Part shown: in pieces, positions 17,496 through 27,819 of the stretch | Position numbering within the stretch: the stretch's first letter is position 1 | How the letters are laid out: each line of letters begins with the position of its first letter | DNA from: an uncultured Paenalcaligenes sp. | GTDB lineage: Bacteria > Pseudomonadota > Gammaproteobacteria > Burkholderiales > Burkholderiaceae_B | Assembly (NCBI GenBank): GCA_947632305.1 | Contig: CANROS010000010.1 | Location: forward strand, 1 to 36,694 | Direction: 5' to 3' | DNA length: 36,694 nucleotides | Position numbers and translations under genes: made by a program | Notes under the pieces: generated by a model | What the model was told of the DNA's origin: nothing | Databases searched by the model: none | Seen by the model: only the letters and a program-made list of their open reading frames with translations

Positions 17496-19409
17496 ATGAG
17501 CAAAATTATTGGTATTGACTTGGGAACCACAAACAGCTGCGTGTCTGTACAAGAAGGTGACCAAATTCGTATTATCGAAAATGCTGAAGGCGGTCGCACG
17601 ACTCCTTCCATCGTTGCCTACATGGATGATGGCGAGGTGTTGGCAGGGGCTCCAGCTAAACGCCAAGCGGTCACTAACCCTACAAATACAATTTATGCCG
17701 TAAAGCGTCTAATTGGTCGTCGCTTTGATGACAAAGCCGTCCAAGAAGACATCGGTAAAATGCCTTACAAAATTGTGAAGGCTGAAAACGGTGATGCATG
17801 GGTAGAGGCCCAAAACAAAGCATTAGCCCCTCAGCAGGTTTCTGCTGATATTTTACGCAAAATGAAAAAAACAGCTGAGGACTACTTGGGTGAGCCAGTA
17901 ACCGAAGCCGTTATTACCGTACCTGCTTACTTTAATGATAGCCAGCGCCAAGCAACCAAAGACGCGGGTCGCATTGCAGGTCTAGACGTAAAACGTATTA
18001 TTAACGAACCAACTGCCGCTGCGTTGGCTTTTGGTTTGGACAAGGCCGCTGCAGGCGATAGCAAAATTGCGGTGTATGACTTGGGTGGTGGTACGTTTGA
18101 CGTTTCTATTATTGAAATTGCAGACATCGATGGTGAAAAGCAGTTCGAGGTGCTCTCTACTAACGGTGATACTTTCTTGGGTGGTGAAGACTTTGATCAA
18201 CGCATCATCGACTACATTATCGAAGAGTTCAAAAAAGACAGCGGGGCAGACCTTTCCAAAGACGTACTGGCTTTACAGCGTCTAAAAGAAGCCGCTGAAA
18301 AAGCTAAGATTGAGTTGTCCTCCACAACTCAAACAGAAATTAACTTGCCTTACATCACAGCCGATGCGTCTGGTCCCAAGCACCTAAACTTGAAGATCAC
18401 TCGCGCTAAGCTAGAGGCTTTAGTTGATGACCTCATCGAGCGTTCTTTAGAGCCTTGCCGCATCGCTATTAAAGATGCAGGCGTAAAAGTATCAGACATT
18501 CAAGACGTGATCTTGGTGGGTGGTATGACTCGTATGCCCAAGGTCCAAGAGAAAGTTAAAGAGTTCTTTGCACGTGAGCCACGTCGTGATGTGAACCCTG
18601 ACGAAGCCGTTGCTACGGGTGCTGCTATCCAAGGCTCTGTCTTGTCTGGCGACCGTTCTGATGTATTGCTTTTGGATGTAACACCTTTGTCCTTGGGTAT
18701 TGAAACTCTAGGTGGTGTGATGACCAAAATGATCCAGAAAAACACCACCATTCCTACGCGTCATTCACAGGTGTACTCCACTGCCGATGACAACCAGCCT
18801 GCGGTGACCATTAAGGTTTTCCAAGGTGAGCGTGAAATTGCAGCCGGCAATAAAGGGCTAGGCGAGTTCAACCTAGAGGGCATTCCACCTGCACGTCGTG
18901 GTGAGCCACAAATTGAAGTGACTTTTGACATCGATGCCAACGGTATCCTGAATGTGTCTGCTAAAGACAAAGGGACTGGCAAAGAGAACAAGATCACGAT
19001 CAAAGCTAGTTCTGGTTTGTCCGAGGAAGAAGTACAACGCATGGTGGCCGATGCTGAAGCCCACGCTGAAGACGATCGTCGTATCGCCGAATTGGCCACA
19101 GCACGTAACCAAGCCGAAGCACTGGTTCACTCCACTCGCAAATCGTTGGAAGAGCATGGCGACAAGGTCGATGCAGACACCAAGGCCAGCATCGAAGCAG
19201 CCGTGACCGAGCTGGAAACTGCGAGCAAAGGCGAGGACAAAGCTGAAATTGATGCGAAAACCGAAGCGTTGGCAACCGCAGCACAAAAGCTAGGCGAAGC
19301 CATTTACGCTGATATGCAAGCTCAGCAAGGCGGCCCAGAGGCTGAGGCTCAGCCATCTGCAGACGATAACGTGGTTGATGCAGACTTCAAAGAAGTGAAG
19401 CGTGACTAA
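17496..19409 (+). CDS. dnaK: Molecular chaperone DnaK (Hsp70)
   Basis: '[21 protein letters not shown]', '[16 protein letters not shown]', '[15 protein letters not shown]'. Start at ATG 17496 rather than 17454. Confidence 0.98.
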   Translation: MSKIIGIDLGTTNSCVSVQEGDQIRIIENAEGGRTTPSIVAYMDDGEVLAGAPAKRQAVTNPTNTIYAVKRLIGRRFDDKAVQEDIGKMPYKIVKAENGDAWVEAQNKALAPQQVSADILRKMKKTAEDYLGEPVTEAVITVPAYFNDSQRQATKDAGRIAGLDVKRIINEPTAAALAFGLDKAAAGDSKIAVYDLGGGTFDVSIIEIADIDGEKQFEVLSTNGDTFLGGEDFDQRIIDYIIEEFKKDSGADLSKDVLALQRLKEAAEKAKIELSSTTQTEINLPYITADASGPKHLNLKITRAKLEALVDDLIERSLEPCRIAIKDAGVKVSDIQDVILVGGMTRMPKVQEKVKEFFAREPRRDVNPDEAVATGAAIQGSVLSGDRSDVLLLDVTPLSLGIETLGGVMTKMIQKNTTIPTRHSQVYSTADDNQPAVTIKVFQGEREIAAGNKGLGEFNLEGIPPARRGEPQIEVTFDIDANGILNVSAKDKGTGKENKITIKASSGLSEEEVQRMVADAEAHAEDDRRIAELATARNQAEALVHSTRKSLEEHGDKVDADTKASIEAAVTELETASKGEDKAEIDAKTEALATAAQKLGEAIYADMQAQQGGPEAEAQPSADDNVVDADFKEVKRD

Positions 19410-19431
19410 TCCTCTGCAGTAGCTTACGGAT

Positions 19432-19462
19432 GCCCGGTTTCTGGTTTTATCAGAGATCGGGC
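19432..19462 (+). terminator. dnaK-dnaJ intergenic stem-loop (terminator or processing/attenuation hairpin)
   Basis: GCCCGGTTTCTG-gttttat-CAGAGATCGGGC: 12-bp stem including G.U pairs, followed by TCTCTTGTT. Confidence 0.6.
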
Positions 19463-19502
19463 TCTCTTGTTACTGGAATAGTAAATTACGCTGGAAGTCA
19501 TT

Positions 19503-20636
19503 ATGGCAAAACGCGATCTTTATGAAATACTGGGTTTAGCGAAAAATGCCTCTAAAGAGGACATTCGTAAAGCCTATCGCAAATTAGCGATGAAATATCA
19601 TCCGGACCGTAATCCGGATAGTGCAGAAGCCGAAAACAAATTCAAAGAAGTCAAAGAAGCCTACGAGATCTTATACGATGACGAGAAACGTAGTGCCTAT
19701 GACCGCTTTGGTCATGCTGGCGTGGATCCCAATGGGATGGGCGGCGGTATGGGTGGCATGGGTGGAGCTGACTTTGCTGATGCCTTTGGTGATATTTTTG
19801 GGGACTTGTTCGGAGGCGGTCGTCGCGGTGGCGGCGGAGGCGGCCCTCGAATGCAACGTGGCGCCGACTTACGTTATTCCTTAGAAATTAGTCTTGAGCA
19901 AGCTGCCACAGGTTTTGATACTGAAATCCGTGTTCCCAGTTGGGAAAACTGTGATACCTGTGATGGTTCTGGGGCTAAACCGGGGACCTCTCCCAGTACA
20001 TGTTCTACATGTAATGGGGCAGGCGCCGTACGTATGCAGCAGGGCTTTTTCAGTGTGCAGCAAACGTGTCCTACCTGTCATGGAACAGGGCAGGAAATCA
20101 CCGACCCATGTAATGCCTGCGATGGTGTAGGTCGAGTCCGCAAAACCAAAACGCTACAGGTTAATATCCCTGCCGGTATTGATGATGGGATGCGAATTCG
20201 TTCGGCAGGCAATGGCGAGCCCGGTGCTAATGGTGGGCCTCCCGGTGATTTATACGTAGAAATTCACTTAAAAGCGCATGGTATTTTTGAGCGTGAGGGC
20301 GATGATCTGCATTGCAGCTTGCCTATTCCGTTCACAACTGCCGCATTGGGTGGTGAAGTCGAAGTGCCTACATTAACGGGACGTGGTGCCATTACGATTC
20401 CTGAGGGCACGCAAGCAGGCAAGGTGTTCCGCTTGCGCGGTAAAGGCATTAAAGGGCTGCGCTCTAGTTATCCGGGTGATCTGTACTGTCATGTGCAGGT
20501 GGAAACGCCGGTACGCCTGAACGACGATCAAAAACAATTGCTACGTCAGTTCGAGGACTCTTTGTCTTCGGGTGGAGAAAAACACTCTCCTAAAACGGAA
20601 TCTTGGACCGATAAGGTGAAAGGTTTTTTTTCCTAG
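19503..20636 (+). CDS. dnaJ: Molecular chaperone DnaJ (Hsp40)
   Basis: J domain '[32 protein letters not shown]'; Gly/Phe region; four CxxCxGxG-type zinc repeats. Confidence 0.98.
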   Translation: MAKRDLYEILGLAKNASKEDIRKAYRKLAMKYHPDRNPDSAEAENKFKEVKEAYEILYDDEKRSAYDRFGHAGVDPNGMGGGMGGMGGADFADAFGDIFGDLFGGGRRGGGGGGPRMQRGADLRYSLEISLEQAATGFDTEIRVPSWENCDTCDGSGAKPGTSPSTCSTCNGAGAVRMQQGFFSVQQTCPTCHGTGQEITDPCNACDGVGRVRKTKTLQVNIPAGIDDGMRIRSAGNGEPGANGGPPGDLYVEIHLKAHGIFEREGDDLHCSLPIPFTTAALGGEVEVPTLTGRGAITIPEGTQAGKVFRLRGKGIKGLRSSYPGDLYCHVQVETPVRLNDDQKQLLRQFEDSLSSGGEKHSPKTESWTDKVKGFFS

Positions 20637-20685
20637 GTCCTAAAAAGCGTCCACGCTGGCGCGAGCAAAAGGACTAAGCTCTTTC

Positions 20686-20722
20686 AAAAGCCCTCAGTTT
20701 TCAAGTTCGACTGAGGGCTTTT
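20686..20722. terminator. Terminator after dnaJ
   Basis: AAAAGCCCTCAGTTTTCAAGTTCGACTGAGGGCTTTT. Confidence 0.85.
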
Positions 20723-20810
20723 GTGCATATCAATGCTATATGCTTTTTACCAATTAATATAAAGAACTTTTTCTATATTCTATAAAATTAGGATAGAACT
20801 AAATCAATAT

Positions 20811-20847
20811 GCCACCACGCTATGTAGCTTTGTAGGTGGCGTTTTTA
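20811..20847 (+). promoter_or_regulatory. Terminator-like hairpin in the leader of the monooxygenase/ABC operon (candidate attenuator)
   Basis: GCCACC-N18-GGTGGC followed by GTTTTTATT; the next gene starts at 20862, and dnaJ already has its own terminator at 20686-20722. Confidence 0.55.
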
Positions 20848-20861
20848 TTCGAAGCACACCT

Positions 20862-22310
20862 ATGTCAATTGAAAAAGCTGGTCTAGAGAAGTTAGAAGCG
20901 CGGCTTCACGAAGATTTATCGCGTTTAGAGTTACCTGCCAAAGCTTGGGTACACGAACACACCGTGGATACTCAAAAAGTAGAGGATGTGGTGATTATTG
21001 GCGGGGGGATGGCTGGCTTAACGGCTGCGGCCGCTTTGCGCTTTTTAGGCATAAATCCTTTGGTTTTAGATGCTTCTCCAGCAGGCTATGAAGGACCGTG
21101 GGCCACGACTGCGCGTATGGAAACGTTACGTTCTCCTAAACAGTTAACTGGTCCAGCGTTGGGTGTGCCTTCATTGACCTTTAGGGCGTGGTTTGAGGTT
21201 CAGTTTGGTGCTGAGCAGTGGGCGGAACTGGATAAGATCCCCCGTTTACAATGGATGGAGTACCTGCGTTGGTACAGACGCGTGTTACAGCTACCAGTAC
21301 GTAACGAGCATACCGTAACGCGGGTTCAGCTAGAGTCTAATCACTATTTGCGGTTAACGGTGCAGTCCAAGGGCCACACGGAAACGGTATTAGCCCGACG
21401 TTTAATCCTCGCTACAGGCCGAGACGGTTTAGGTGGGCCAACTGTCCCCGCGTTTTTAGACGGTATCCCCAAGCAGTATTGGGCGCACTCGTCTGACCCA
21501 TATGATTATGACCAGTTAAAAAATAAAAAAGTGGCAGTGATCGGGGCAGGGGCTTCAGCGATGGATAGCGCAGCTACCGCCCTAGAAAGCGGAGCAGCAC
21601 GAGTTGATTTATTAATTCGCCGTGCGACGATCCCTACCGTGAACAAGGGCAAGGGAGCGGGTAATCCAGGCATCGTTCATGGTTTTTATGGGTTAACGGA
21701 CGAGTGGAAGTGGCGCATTCGTCATTATATTAATGTGCAGCAGGTACCCCCGCCACGGGGTAGTACGTTACGTGTGTCCAGCCATGACAACGCATTTTTC
21801 AATGTGAATTGCCAAATTGAGCGGGTAGAGCTTCAAGATCAGCAATTACATGTCTACACCTCTAAGGGGGTGTTTAAGGTGGATTTCTTAGTGGCTGCGA
21901 CGGGCTTTAAGATCGATTGGCATTTACGTCCCGAGTACGCGGATCTTGCGCCGTTGGTACGCACTTGGGCTGATCGGTATACACCGCCTGCAGGAGCAGA
22001 GGACGCTGAGCTAAGCGCCTGTCCAGATTTAGACGCCAATTTTGCCTTTCAACCCAAAGACGGAGTGGAAGCCAACGGCTTACAGCATATTTATTGCTTT
22101 AATTACCCCGCAGTGGCGACGCATGGCACGGTGTCAGGCGATATTCCCGCCATTTCTGATGGGGCTGAAGCCCTGGCGCGTAATATCGCAGGCTCGCTCT
22201 ACCAAGAAGACGTGGTCGCGCATTACGAGCGTTTGGTTGCTTTTTCAGAGCCAGAGCTTGAAGGGGATGAGTGGCAGCCTGCCGACCCTAGCGCATCGGA
22301 GTCTGCATGA
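20862..22310 (+). CDS. FAD/NAD(P)-binding flavin monooxygenase-like protein
   Basis: Two Rossmann motifs: 'VVIIGGGMAGLTAAAAL' and 'VAVIGAGASAMDSAATA'; 'VAATGFKIDW'. Confidence 0.87.
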   Translation: MSIEKAGLEKLEARLHEDLSRLELPAKAWVHEHTVDTQKVEDVVIIGGGMAGLTAAAALRFLGINPLVLDASPAGYEGPWATTARMETLRSPKQLTGPALGVPSLTFRAWFEVQFGAEQWAELDKIPRLQWMEYLRWYRRVLQLPVRNEHTVTRVQLESNHYLRLTVQSKGHTETVLARRLILATGRDGLGGPTVPAFLDGIPKQYWAHSSDPYDYDQLKNKKVAVIGAGASAMDSAATALESGAARVDLLIRRATIPTVNKGKGAGNPGIVHGFYGLTDEWKWRIRHYINVQQVPPPRGSTLRVSSHDNAFFNVNCQIERVELQDQQLHVYTSKGVFKVDFLVAATGFKIDWHLRPEYADLAPLVRTWADRYTPPAGAEDAELSACPDLDANFAFQPKDGVEANGLQHIYCFNYPAVATHGTVSGDIPAISDGAEALARNIAGSLYQEDVVAHYERLVAFSEPELEGDEWQPADPSASESA

Positions 22311-23281
22311 TTTTTTGGGTTTTCAAACGATTCTTACAAGCCATAGTCATTATTTTATTAATGACTGTGGTTGTTTTTATTGGGCTGCACTTGATTGGGA
22401 ACCCGGCTGATATTCTGATTGGGCCAGATACAGATCAGCGCGATAGAGAGGCCATCATTCAGCAGTTGGGTTTGAACTTGCCTTTGTGGCAGCAGTACGG
22501 GCGATTTTTGCTCAGCGCATTGCACGGAGATCTAGGGTATAGCTATGTGTATAACCAGCCAGCCTTAGAGTTGGTGTTGCAGCGGTTGCCAGCGACGTTG
22601 GAGCTGGCGTTTGCCGCTCTGATTATCGCCATTGTCATAGGGGTGCCGCTGGGCTTAGTGTCAGGCTTACACCCCAATAGCAAGTGGTCACACATAATTA
22701 TGACGGGCAGTATTTTGGGCTTTTCTTTGCCTACCTTTTGGGTGGGCTTAATGCTGATTATGGCTTTTAGTGTGTCTTTGGGTTGGCTGCCAGCTGGGGG
22801 CCGAGGTACCACTGTCACGGTCTTGGGGATGCAGTGGTCTTTTTTGACCGCTAACGGTCTCTACCACATGATTTTGCCTGCGCTTAACTTGGCCCTTTTC
22901 AAAATGTCGTTGGTGATTCGACTAACGCATGCGGGGGTCCAAGAGGTTTTACCGTTGGACTACATTAAATTTGCCCGTGCTAAAGGCTTGTCTTCAAGTC
23001 GTATCATCGGAGTACACGTGCTGCGCAATTTAATGATTCCCCTGGTCACAGTGATAGGTCTAGAACTGGGGGTCACTATTGCTGGAGCAGTAGTGACCGA
23101 GAGTATTTTCTCTTGGCCTGGGGCTGGCAAGCTTATTTTAGACAGTATTAATAACTTAGATCGCCCTGTAATCTTGGCGTATTTAATTTTGATTGTCTGT
23201 GTGTTCGTGACCATTAACTTTTTAGTTGATGTGACGTACCGACTTATTGATCCTCGTGTTCGCAAGGAGCAAAGTGCATGA
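22307..23281 (+). CDS. Dipeptide/oligopeptide/nickel-type ABC transporter permease (DppB-like)
   Basis: 'DQRDREAIIQQLGLNLPLWQQYGRFLLSALHGDLGYSY', 'LDYIKFARAKGLSSSRIIGVHVLRNLMIPLVTVIGLELG'; 4-bp ATGA overlap with the upstream gene. Confidence 0.95.
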   Translation: MIFWVFKRFLQAIVIILLMTVVVFIGLHLIGNPADILIGPDTDQRDREAIIQQLGLNLPLWQQYGRFLLSALHGDLGYSYVYNQPALELVLQRLPATLELAFAALIIAIVIGVPLGLVSGLHPNSKWSHIIMTGSILGFSLPTFWVGLMLIMAFSVSLGWLPAGGRGTTVTVLGMQWSFLTANGLYHMILPALNLALFKMSLVIRLTHAGVQEVLPLDYIKFARAKGLSSSRIIGVHVLRNLMIPLVTVIGLELGVTIAGAVVTESIFSWPGAGKLILDSINNLDRPVILAYLILIVCVFVTINFLVDVTYRLIDPRVRKEQSA

Positions 23282-24201
23282 GTACTCCTTCTTTAGAACC
23301 GTCCACTACTCTTCAGCCGTTGCCTAAGAGCTCGTTATTCAAAGAGACGTTTAGGATTTTTATTAAATCCAAACGGGCTGTTTTTGGTTTGGTCTGTGCT
23401 TTGCTGTTGGTGTGCGCGGCCATTCTAGCCCCTTGGATTACGCCTCAAAACCCCTACGATCTTTTGCAGCTGGATATTCTTGACTCCCGTCTACCGCCCG
23501 GATCAGAAAACGGCATGGGTACGTTTATCTATTTATTAGGTACGGATGGTCAAGGGCGGGATCTGTACTCCGCCATTGTGTATGGCCTGCGCATTAGTTT
23601 GATAGTGGGCTTAGGTGCAGCGTTTATTGCTAGTGTTATTGGGACTACGGTGGGGATAGCTTCGGCCTATTTTGGCGGTAGGGTGGATGCTATCTTGATG
23701 CGTACCGTAGACCTCATGTTGTCTTTTCCTTCTATTTTAGTGGCCATGATGATTTTGGCGTACTTAGGTAAAGGGGTGGGCAATGTGATCTTGACCTTAG
23801 TGATTTTAGAGTGGGCTTATTATGCGCGTACTGCCCGAGGGCAGGCGTTGGCTGAACGCCAAAAAGAGTACGTAGCAGCTGCGCATAATTTGGTCATATC
23901 TAAATGGCGCATCATGCTTAAGCATATTTTGGTGAATTGTTTGCCGGCCTTGATTGTGATTGCCGCCTTGCAGGTTGCTCGCGCTATTACCCTAGAAGCC
24001 ACCATGAGCTTTTTGGGTTTAGGGGTTCCTGTGACCGAACCGTCTTTGGGTTTACTGATTTCTAATGGTTATCAATACATGTTGTCTGGGCAGTATTGGA
24101 TTAGTTTCTTTCCCGGCATTGCTTTGTTATTGACCATTATGTCGCTGAATTTAATTGGTGATCGTTTGCGTGATGTATTTAACCCGAGGTCCTTGTCATG
24201 A
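23278..24201 (+). CDS. Dipeptide-type ABC transporter permease (DppC-like)
   Basis: 'LLGTDGQGRDLYSAIVYGLRISLIVGLGAA', 'EATMSFLGLGVPVTEPSLG...INLIGDRLRDVFNPR'-type C-terminus ([19 protein letters not shown]); ATGA overlap. Confidence 0.95.
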   Translation: MSTPSLEPSTTLQPLPKSSLFKETFRIFIKSKRAVFGLVCALLLVCAAILAPWITPQNPYDLLQLDILDSRLPPGSENGMGTFIYLLGTDGQGRDLYSAIVYGLRISLIVGLGAAFIASVIGTTVGIASAYFGGRVDAILMRTVDLMLSFPSILVAMMILAYLGKGVGNVILTLVILEWAYYARTARGQALAERQKEYVAAAHNLVISKWRIMLKHILVNCLPALIVIAALQVARAITLEATMSFLGLGVPVTEPSLGLLISNGYQYMLSGQYWISFFPGIALLLTIMSLNLIGDRLRDVFNPRSLS

Positions 24202-25196
24202 CTAGCCAGATATTACTCGACGTGAGATCTTTGCAAACAGCATTTCAGACCGAAGAAGGGCGTGCGTTGGCGGTTAATGAGGTCAGCTTACAGGTTAAAA
24301 GTGGAGAAATTCTTGGATTGGTGGGCGAGTCTGGCTCGGGTAAATCTGTGACGGGGTTTTCCATTATGCGCTTGGTCGATGAGCCTGGGCGTATTGTTGG
24401 AGGCGAAGTCCTTTTTAAAGGTCAAAATCTGCTGGAGTTAACTGAAAGACAGATGAGGCAAATACGTGGCAATCGAATCGCCATGATTTTCCAAGACCCC
24501 ATGATGACTCTCAACCCTGTGCTGCGTATTGATACGCAAATGATTGAAACCTTGCGGGCTCATGAAAAGATGAGTCGTCAACAAGCCTGGCAGCGATCAC
24601 TAGAGGCCCTTGCCTTGATGGGGGTGCCCAGTCCAGAAGAGCGCTTGCGTTCTTATCCGCATCAACTCTCTGGCGGGATGCGCCAACGGGTAGCGATTGC
24701 CATTGCCCTGTTGTTAAAGCCAGATTTGATTATTGCAGACGAACCGACCACAGCGTTGGATGTCACTATTCAAGCCCAAATTTTGGCAGAAATCCAAAAA
24801 CTAGCCAAAGAGTCCGGGACCGCTTTGATTTGGATTACCCATGACTTATCAGTAGTGGCTGGTTTGACGGATCGTGTCGCAGTGATGTATGCCGGCCAAA
24901 TTGTGGAGTCGGGCAACATAGACCAAGTGCTTACACGCCCGCAGCATCCTTATACCGAAGGGTTAATTAATAGCTTGCCTAGCAATAACCCACGCGGGCA
25001 ACGCTTGCGTCAAATCAAAGGCTTGACTCCTAGCCTATTAGATTTACCACAAGGATGCGCCTTTGTAGCACGTTGTGAGCGAGCGAGGGCAGAGTGTGCT
25101 CAGCCGCCTGTACTACGGGAGTTGTATCAAGGCCATGAGGTGCGGTGCTTTTTTCCAACGGCTGAGCTGGAACAGCCTGTAGAGGAGACGCTATGA
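24198..25196 (+). CDS. Dipeptide-type ABC transporter ATPase (DppD-like)
   Basis: Walker A '[10 protein letters not shown]', signature 'LSGGMRQRV', Walker B '[13 protein letters not shown]', oligopeptide C-terminal '[15 protein letters not shown]'; ATGA overlap. Confidence 0.95.
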   Translation: MTSQILLDVRSLQTAFQTEEGRALAVNEVSLQVKSGEILGLVGESGSGKSVTGFSIMRLVDEPGRIVGGEVLFKGQNLLELTERQMRQIRGNRIAMIFQDPMMTLNPVLRIDTQMIETLRAHEKMSRQQAWQRSLEALALMGVPSPEERLRSYPHQLSGGMRQRVAIAIALLLKPDLIIADEPTTALDVTIQAQILAEIQKLAKESGTALIWITHDLSVVAGLTDRVAVMYAGQIVESGNIDQVLTRPQHPYTEGLINSLPSNNPRGQRLRQIKGLTPSLLDLPQGCAFVARCERARAECAQPPVLRELYQGHEVRCFFPTAELEQPVEETL

Positions 25197-26197
25197 CTCA
25201 GCCGGTAATACGCTTAGAACAGCTGTCTAAACAATTTGGACAAAGTGATACGAGCAAACTGAGTCAGATGTTGATAGCGGCCAAACTCAAGAAAAAACCG
25301 CAAGTCACGTCTGCTGTCAATCAGGTGGATTTAGAGGTTTTTCCTGGTGAGGTCGTAGGTTTGGTAGGCGAGTCAGGGTGTGGTAAATCGACCTTGGGCC
25401 GGATGGTTGCTGGTATTTTAAATCCCAGTTCAGGTCGGATTCTGGTGGATGGCATCGATACCAAGCAAATGACGGCAGCGCAGTGGCGCCAGACTCAACT
25501 GCGTATCCAAATGATTTTCCAAGATCCGTATGCCAGTTTAAACCCGCGCCTACGAGTTAAGCAGAGTGTAGGCGAGTCGCCATTACTTCATGGTTTGACT
25601 ACGTCTCAATCGGTGGATGAGTATGTGGGGGCACAACTAGAACGAGCCGGATTAAGCGCCGCTTTCCGTAATCGCTTTCCGCATCAGTTTAGTGGTGGGC
25701 AACGCCAACGTATTGGTATTGCGAGAGCCCTAGCGGTACAGCCAGATGTGTTAGTGTGTGATGAGGCCGTTGCCGCTTTAGACGTCTCTATTCAAGCGCA
25801 AATCGTAAATCTATTTATGGATTTGCGTGATGAGCTAGGGTTGACGTATTTATTTATTAGTCATGATCTAGGGGTGGTAGAACATATCTCTGATCGGGTG
25901 GCGATTATGTATTTAGGTCGCATTGTGGAAATGGCGTCTACGACAGACATTTACGCGCGCCCTAATCATCCTTATACCCAAGCGTTGTTGTCTGAAATCC
26001 CTCGTATTACAGATAGAAAGAAAAAGTTTGTTGCCATCAAAGGCGAGATTCCTAGTCCGTTAAATCCACCCAGTGGTTGTCATTTTCACCCACGGTGTCC
26101 GTATGCCATGCCACGTTGTAAAGAGCAGGTCCCAGAACTAAAAGAGGTAAGTGCTCAACACCTGAGTGCTTGTCATTTGAACGATGTCTCTGCCTGA
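25193..26197 (+). CDS. Dipeptide-type ABC transporter ATPase (DppF-like)
   Basis: Walker A 'GESGCGKSTLG', 'FSGGQRQRIGIARAL', 'DVLVCDEAVAALDVS', 'GCHFHPRCPYAMPRC'; ATGA overlap. Confidence 0.95.
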   Translation: MTQPVIRLEQLSKQFGQSDTSKLSQMLIAAKLKKKPQVTSAVNQVDLEVFPGEVVGLVGESGCGKSTLGRMVAGILNPSSGRILVDGIDTKQMTAAQWRQTQLRIQMIFQDPYASLNPRLRVKQSVGESPLLHGLTTSQSVDEYVGAQLERAGLSAAFRNRFPHQFSGGQRQRIGIARALAVQPDVLVCDEAVAALDVSIQAQIVNLFMDLRDELGLTYLFISHDLGVVEHISDRVAIMYLGRIVEMASTTDIYARPNHPYTQALLSEIPRITDRKKKFVAIKGEIPSPLNPPSGCHFHPRCPYAMPRCKEQVPELKEVSAQHLSACHLNDVSA

Positions 26198-26250
26198 GTG
26201 TTGGCATCTCTAGTTATTGTGAGTTATTGCTTGATTTTAAGGAAATTACC

Positions 26251-27810
26251 ATGAAAAAATTGCTTGTTGCCTCGGTGGTAGCAGGTCTGCTTTCCAGTGC
26301 AGCCTTCGCCCAAGAGAACAATTTAAAAATAGCTTTTGCTGACAATTTGTCGTCATTAGATCCGCAGTTAAATAACTTTGCCGGTGACCGTTCTGCTGGC
26401 TTGTTTTTCTTTGAAATGCTGGTAGCTAACTACCACAATAAATTATTGCCTGCTTTGGCTACCGAGTGGAAAAACATTGATCCTAACACTTGGGAGCTGA
26501 CGCTGCGTGACGACGTGACATGGAGCGATGGCGAGCCTTTTGTCGCCGAAGACGTGGTGTATTCCATTGAGCGTATTCGCCAAGTACCCGGCTCTGTAGC
26601 GCCGTTTACGGGTTATGTACGTACCATCGAAGAGGTGAATATCAAGGATGGGAATGTTTTAGAAATCAAAACCAATATTCCTAACCCTGATTTGCCCTTG
26701 AACTTGGCTTCGGTGGCTATTGTCAGCAAGCATGCTACCGAACAGGCTGGCAGTGAGGGCTTCAACTCGGGTAAAGCCGTCGGCACGGGGCCTTATACCT
26801 TGGTTAGCTACACACCGGGCGAACGCTTAGTGGCACAAAAAAACCCAAGCTATTGGGGCGACGAACCCCTTTGGGATAAGGTGGATTATATCTACACCGC
26901 CAATGCGGCTTCTCGTACTGCTGCACTCTTGTCGGGTGATGTGGATGTAATCGATAAGGTATCGGTTTCTGATCTGCCTAGACTAGAAAAAGACGACAAA
27001 GTCGATGTGTTTGCGTATAACGGTTTGCGCGTCTTTTTATTGCAGCCAAGCTTTAATCCTGAGCCTAATGCTTTTATTAAAGATAATGCCGGCAAACCGT
27101 TAGACAAAAACCCCTTATTAGATGCTCGTGTCCGTGAGGCTTTGTCTTTGGCCGTTAACCGTGAGGCGATAGCGGATCGTATCTTGCAAGGTGGCGTGAC
27201 TGTAGCTAGCCAGTGGATGCCCGAAGGGTCTGTTGGCTATAACCCAGACATTCCAGCGATTCCTTTTGATGCGGAACGAGCTAAAGCTTTGTTAGCAGAG
27301 GCGGGTTATCCCGAGGGCTTTGAGTTAACCGTCCATGTGCCGACGGATCGCTATCCTTTAGCGCCTGAAACAGTACAAGCTGTGGCTCAGTTTTGGACTC
27401 GTATTGGTGTGAAAACCAATGTAGAGGTGGTGCCGTGGGCCGTGTATTCCAGTGCAGCTCGCAAAAATGAATACGCCATGTCCGTGATTGCCTGGGGTAA
27501 TGGGACCGGCGAAGCCTCTTATGCCATGGTGAATATTTTAGCGACTCCCGATGCAGAAAAAGGTTTAGGGGCTTCCAACTGGGGCCATTACAGCAGTGAA
27601 AAACTGGATAACTCCCTACAAGCAGTCACGGCTGAGTTTGATCCGGCACAGCGTGAAGCGCTTATGCAAGAAGCCGCGCAGATTGTTTCTGACGAAGTGG
27701 GTGTGATTCCTTTGTTTCATTACAAAAACATTTGGGCTGCTAAAAAAGGCCTAGAGGTTCAGCCTTTAAGTTCAGATCGCACTGTGCCTCAAATGGTTAC
27801 TCAAAAATAA
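26251..27810 (+). CDS. ABC transporter substrate-binding protein, family 5 (SBP_bac_5)
   Basis: Signal peptide MKKLLVASVVAGLLSSAAFAQ; 'WKNIDPNTWELTLRDDVTWSDGEPFVAEDVVYSIERI', 'AVGTGPYTLVSYTPGERLVAQKNPSYWG'. Start at ATG 26251 rather than 26170. Confidence 0.94.
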   Translation: MKKLLVASVVAGLLSSAAFAQENNLKIAFADNLSSLDPQLNNFAGDRSAGLFFFEMLVANYHNKLLPALATEWKNIDPNTWELTLRDDVTWSDGEPFVAEDVVYSIERIRQVPGSVAPFTGYVRTIEEVNIKDGNVLEIKTNIPNPDLPLNLASVAIVSKHATEQAGSEGFNSGKAVGTGPYTLVSYTPGERLVAQKNPSYWGDEPLWDKVDYIYTANAASRTAALLSGDVDVIDKVSVSDLPRLEKDDKVDVFAYNGLRVFLLQPSFNPEPNAFIKDNAGKPLDKNPLLDARVREALSLAVNREAIADRILQGGVTVASQWMPEGSVGYNPDIPAIPFDAERAKALLAEAGYPEGFELTVHVPTDRYPLAPETVQAVAQFWTRIGVKTNVEVVPWAVYSSAARKNEYAMSVIAWGNGTGEASYAMVNILATPDAEKGLGASNWGHYSSEKLDNSLQAVTAEFDPAQREALMQEAAQIVSDEVGVIPLFHYKNIWAAKKGLEVQPLSSDRTVPQMVTQK

Positions 27811-27819
27811 GGACCTTTT

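Noticed and set aside
17927-19356. Multiple - strand and alternate-frame ORFs across dnaK
   Set aside because: Shadow ORFs inside a highly conserved gene; low-complexity or unlikely composition and no recognisable domains.
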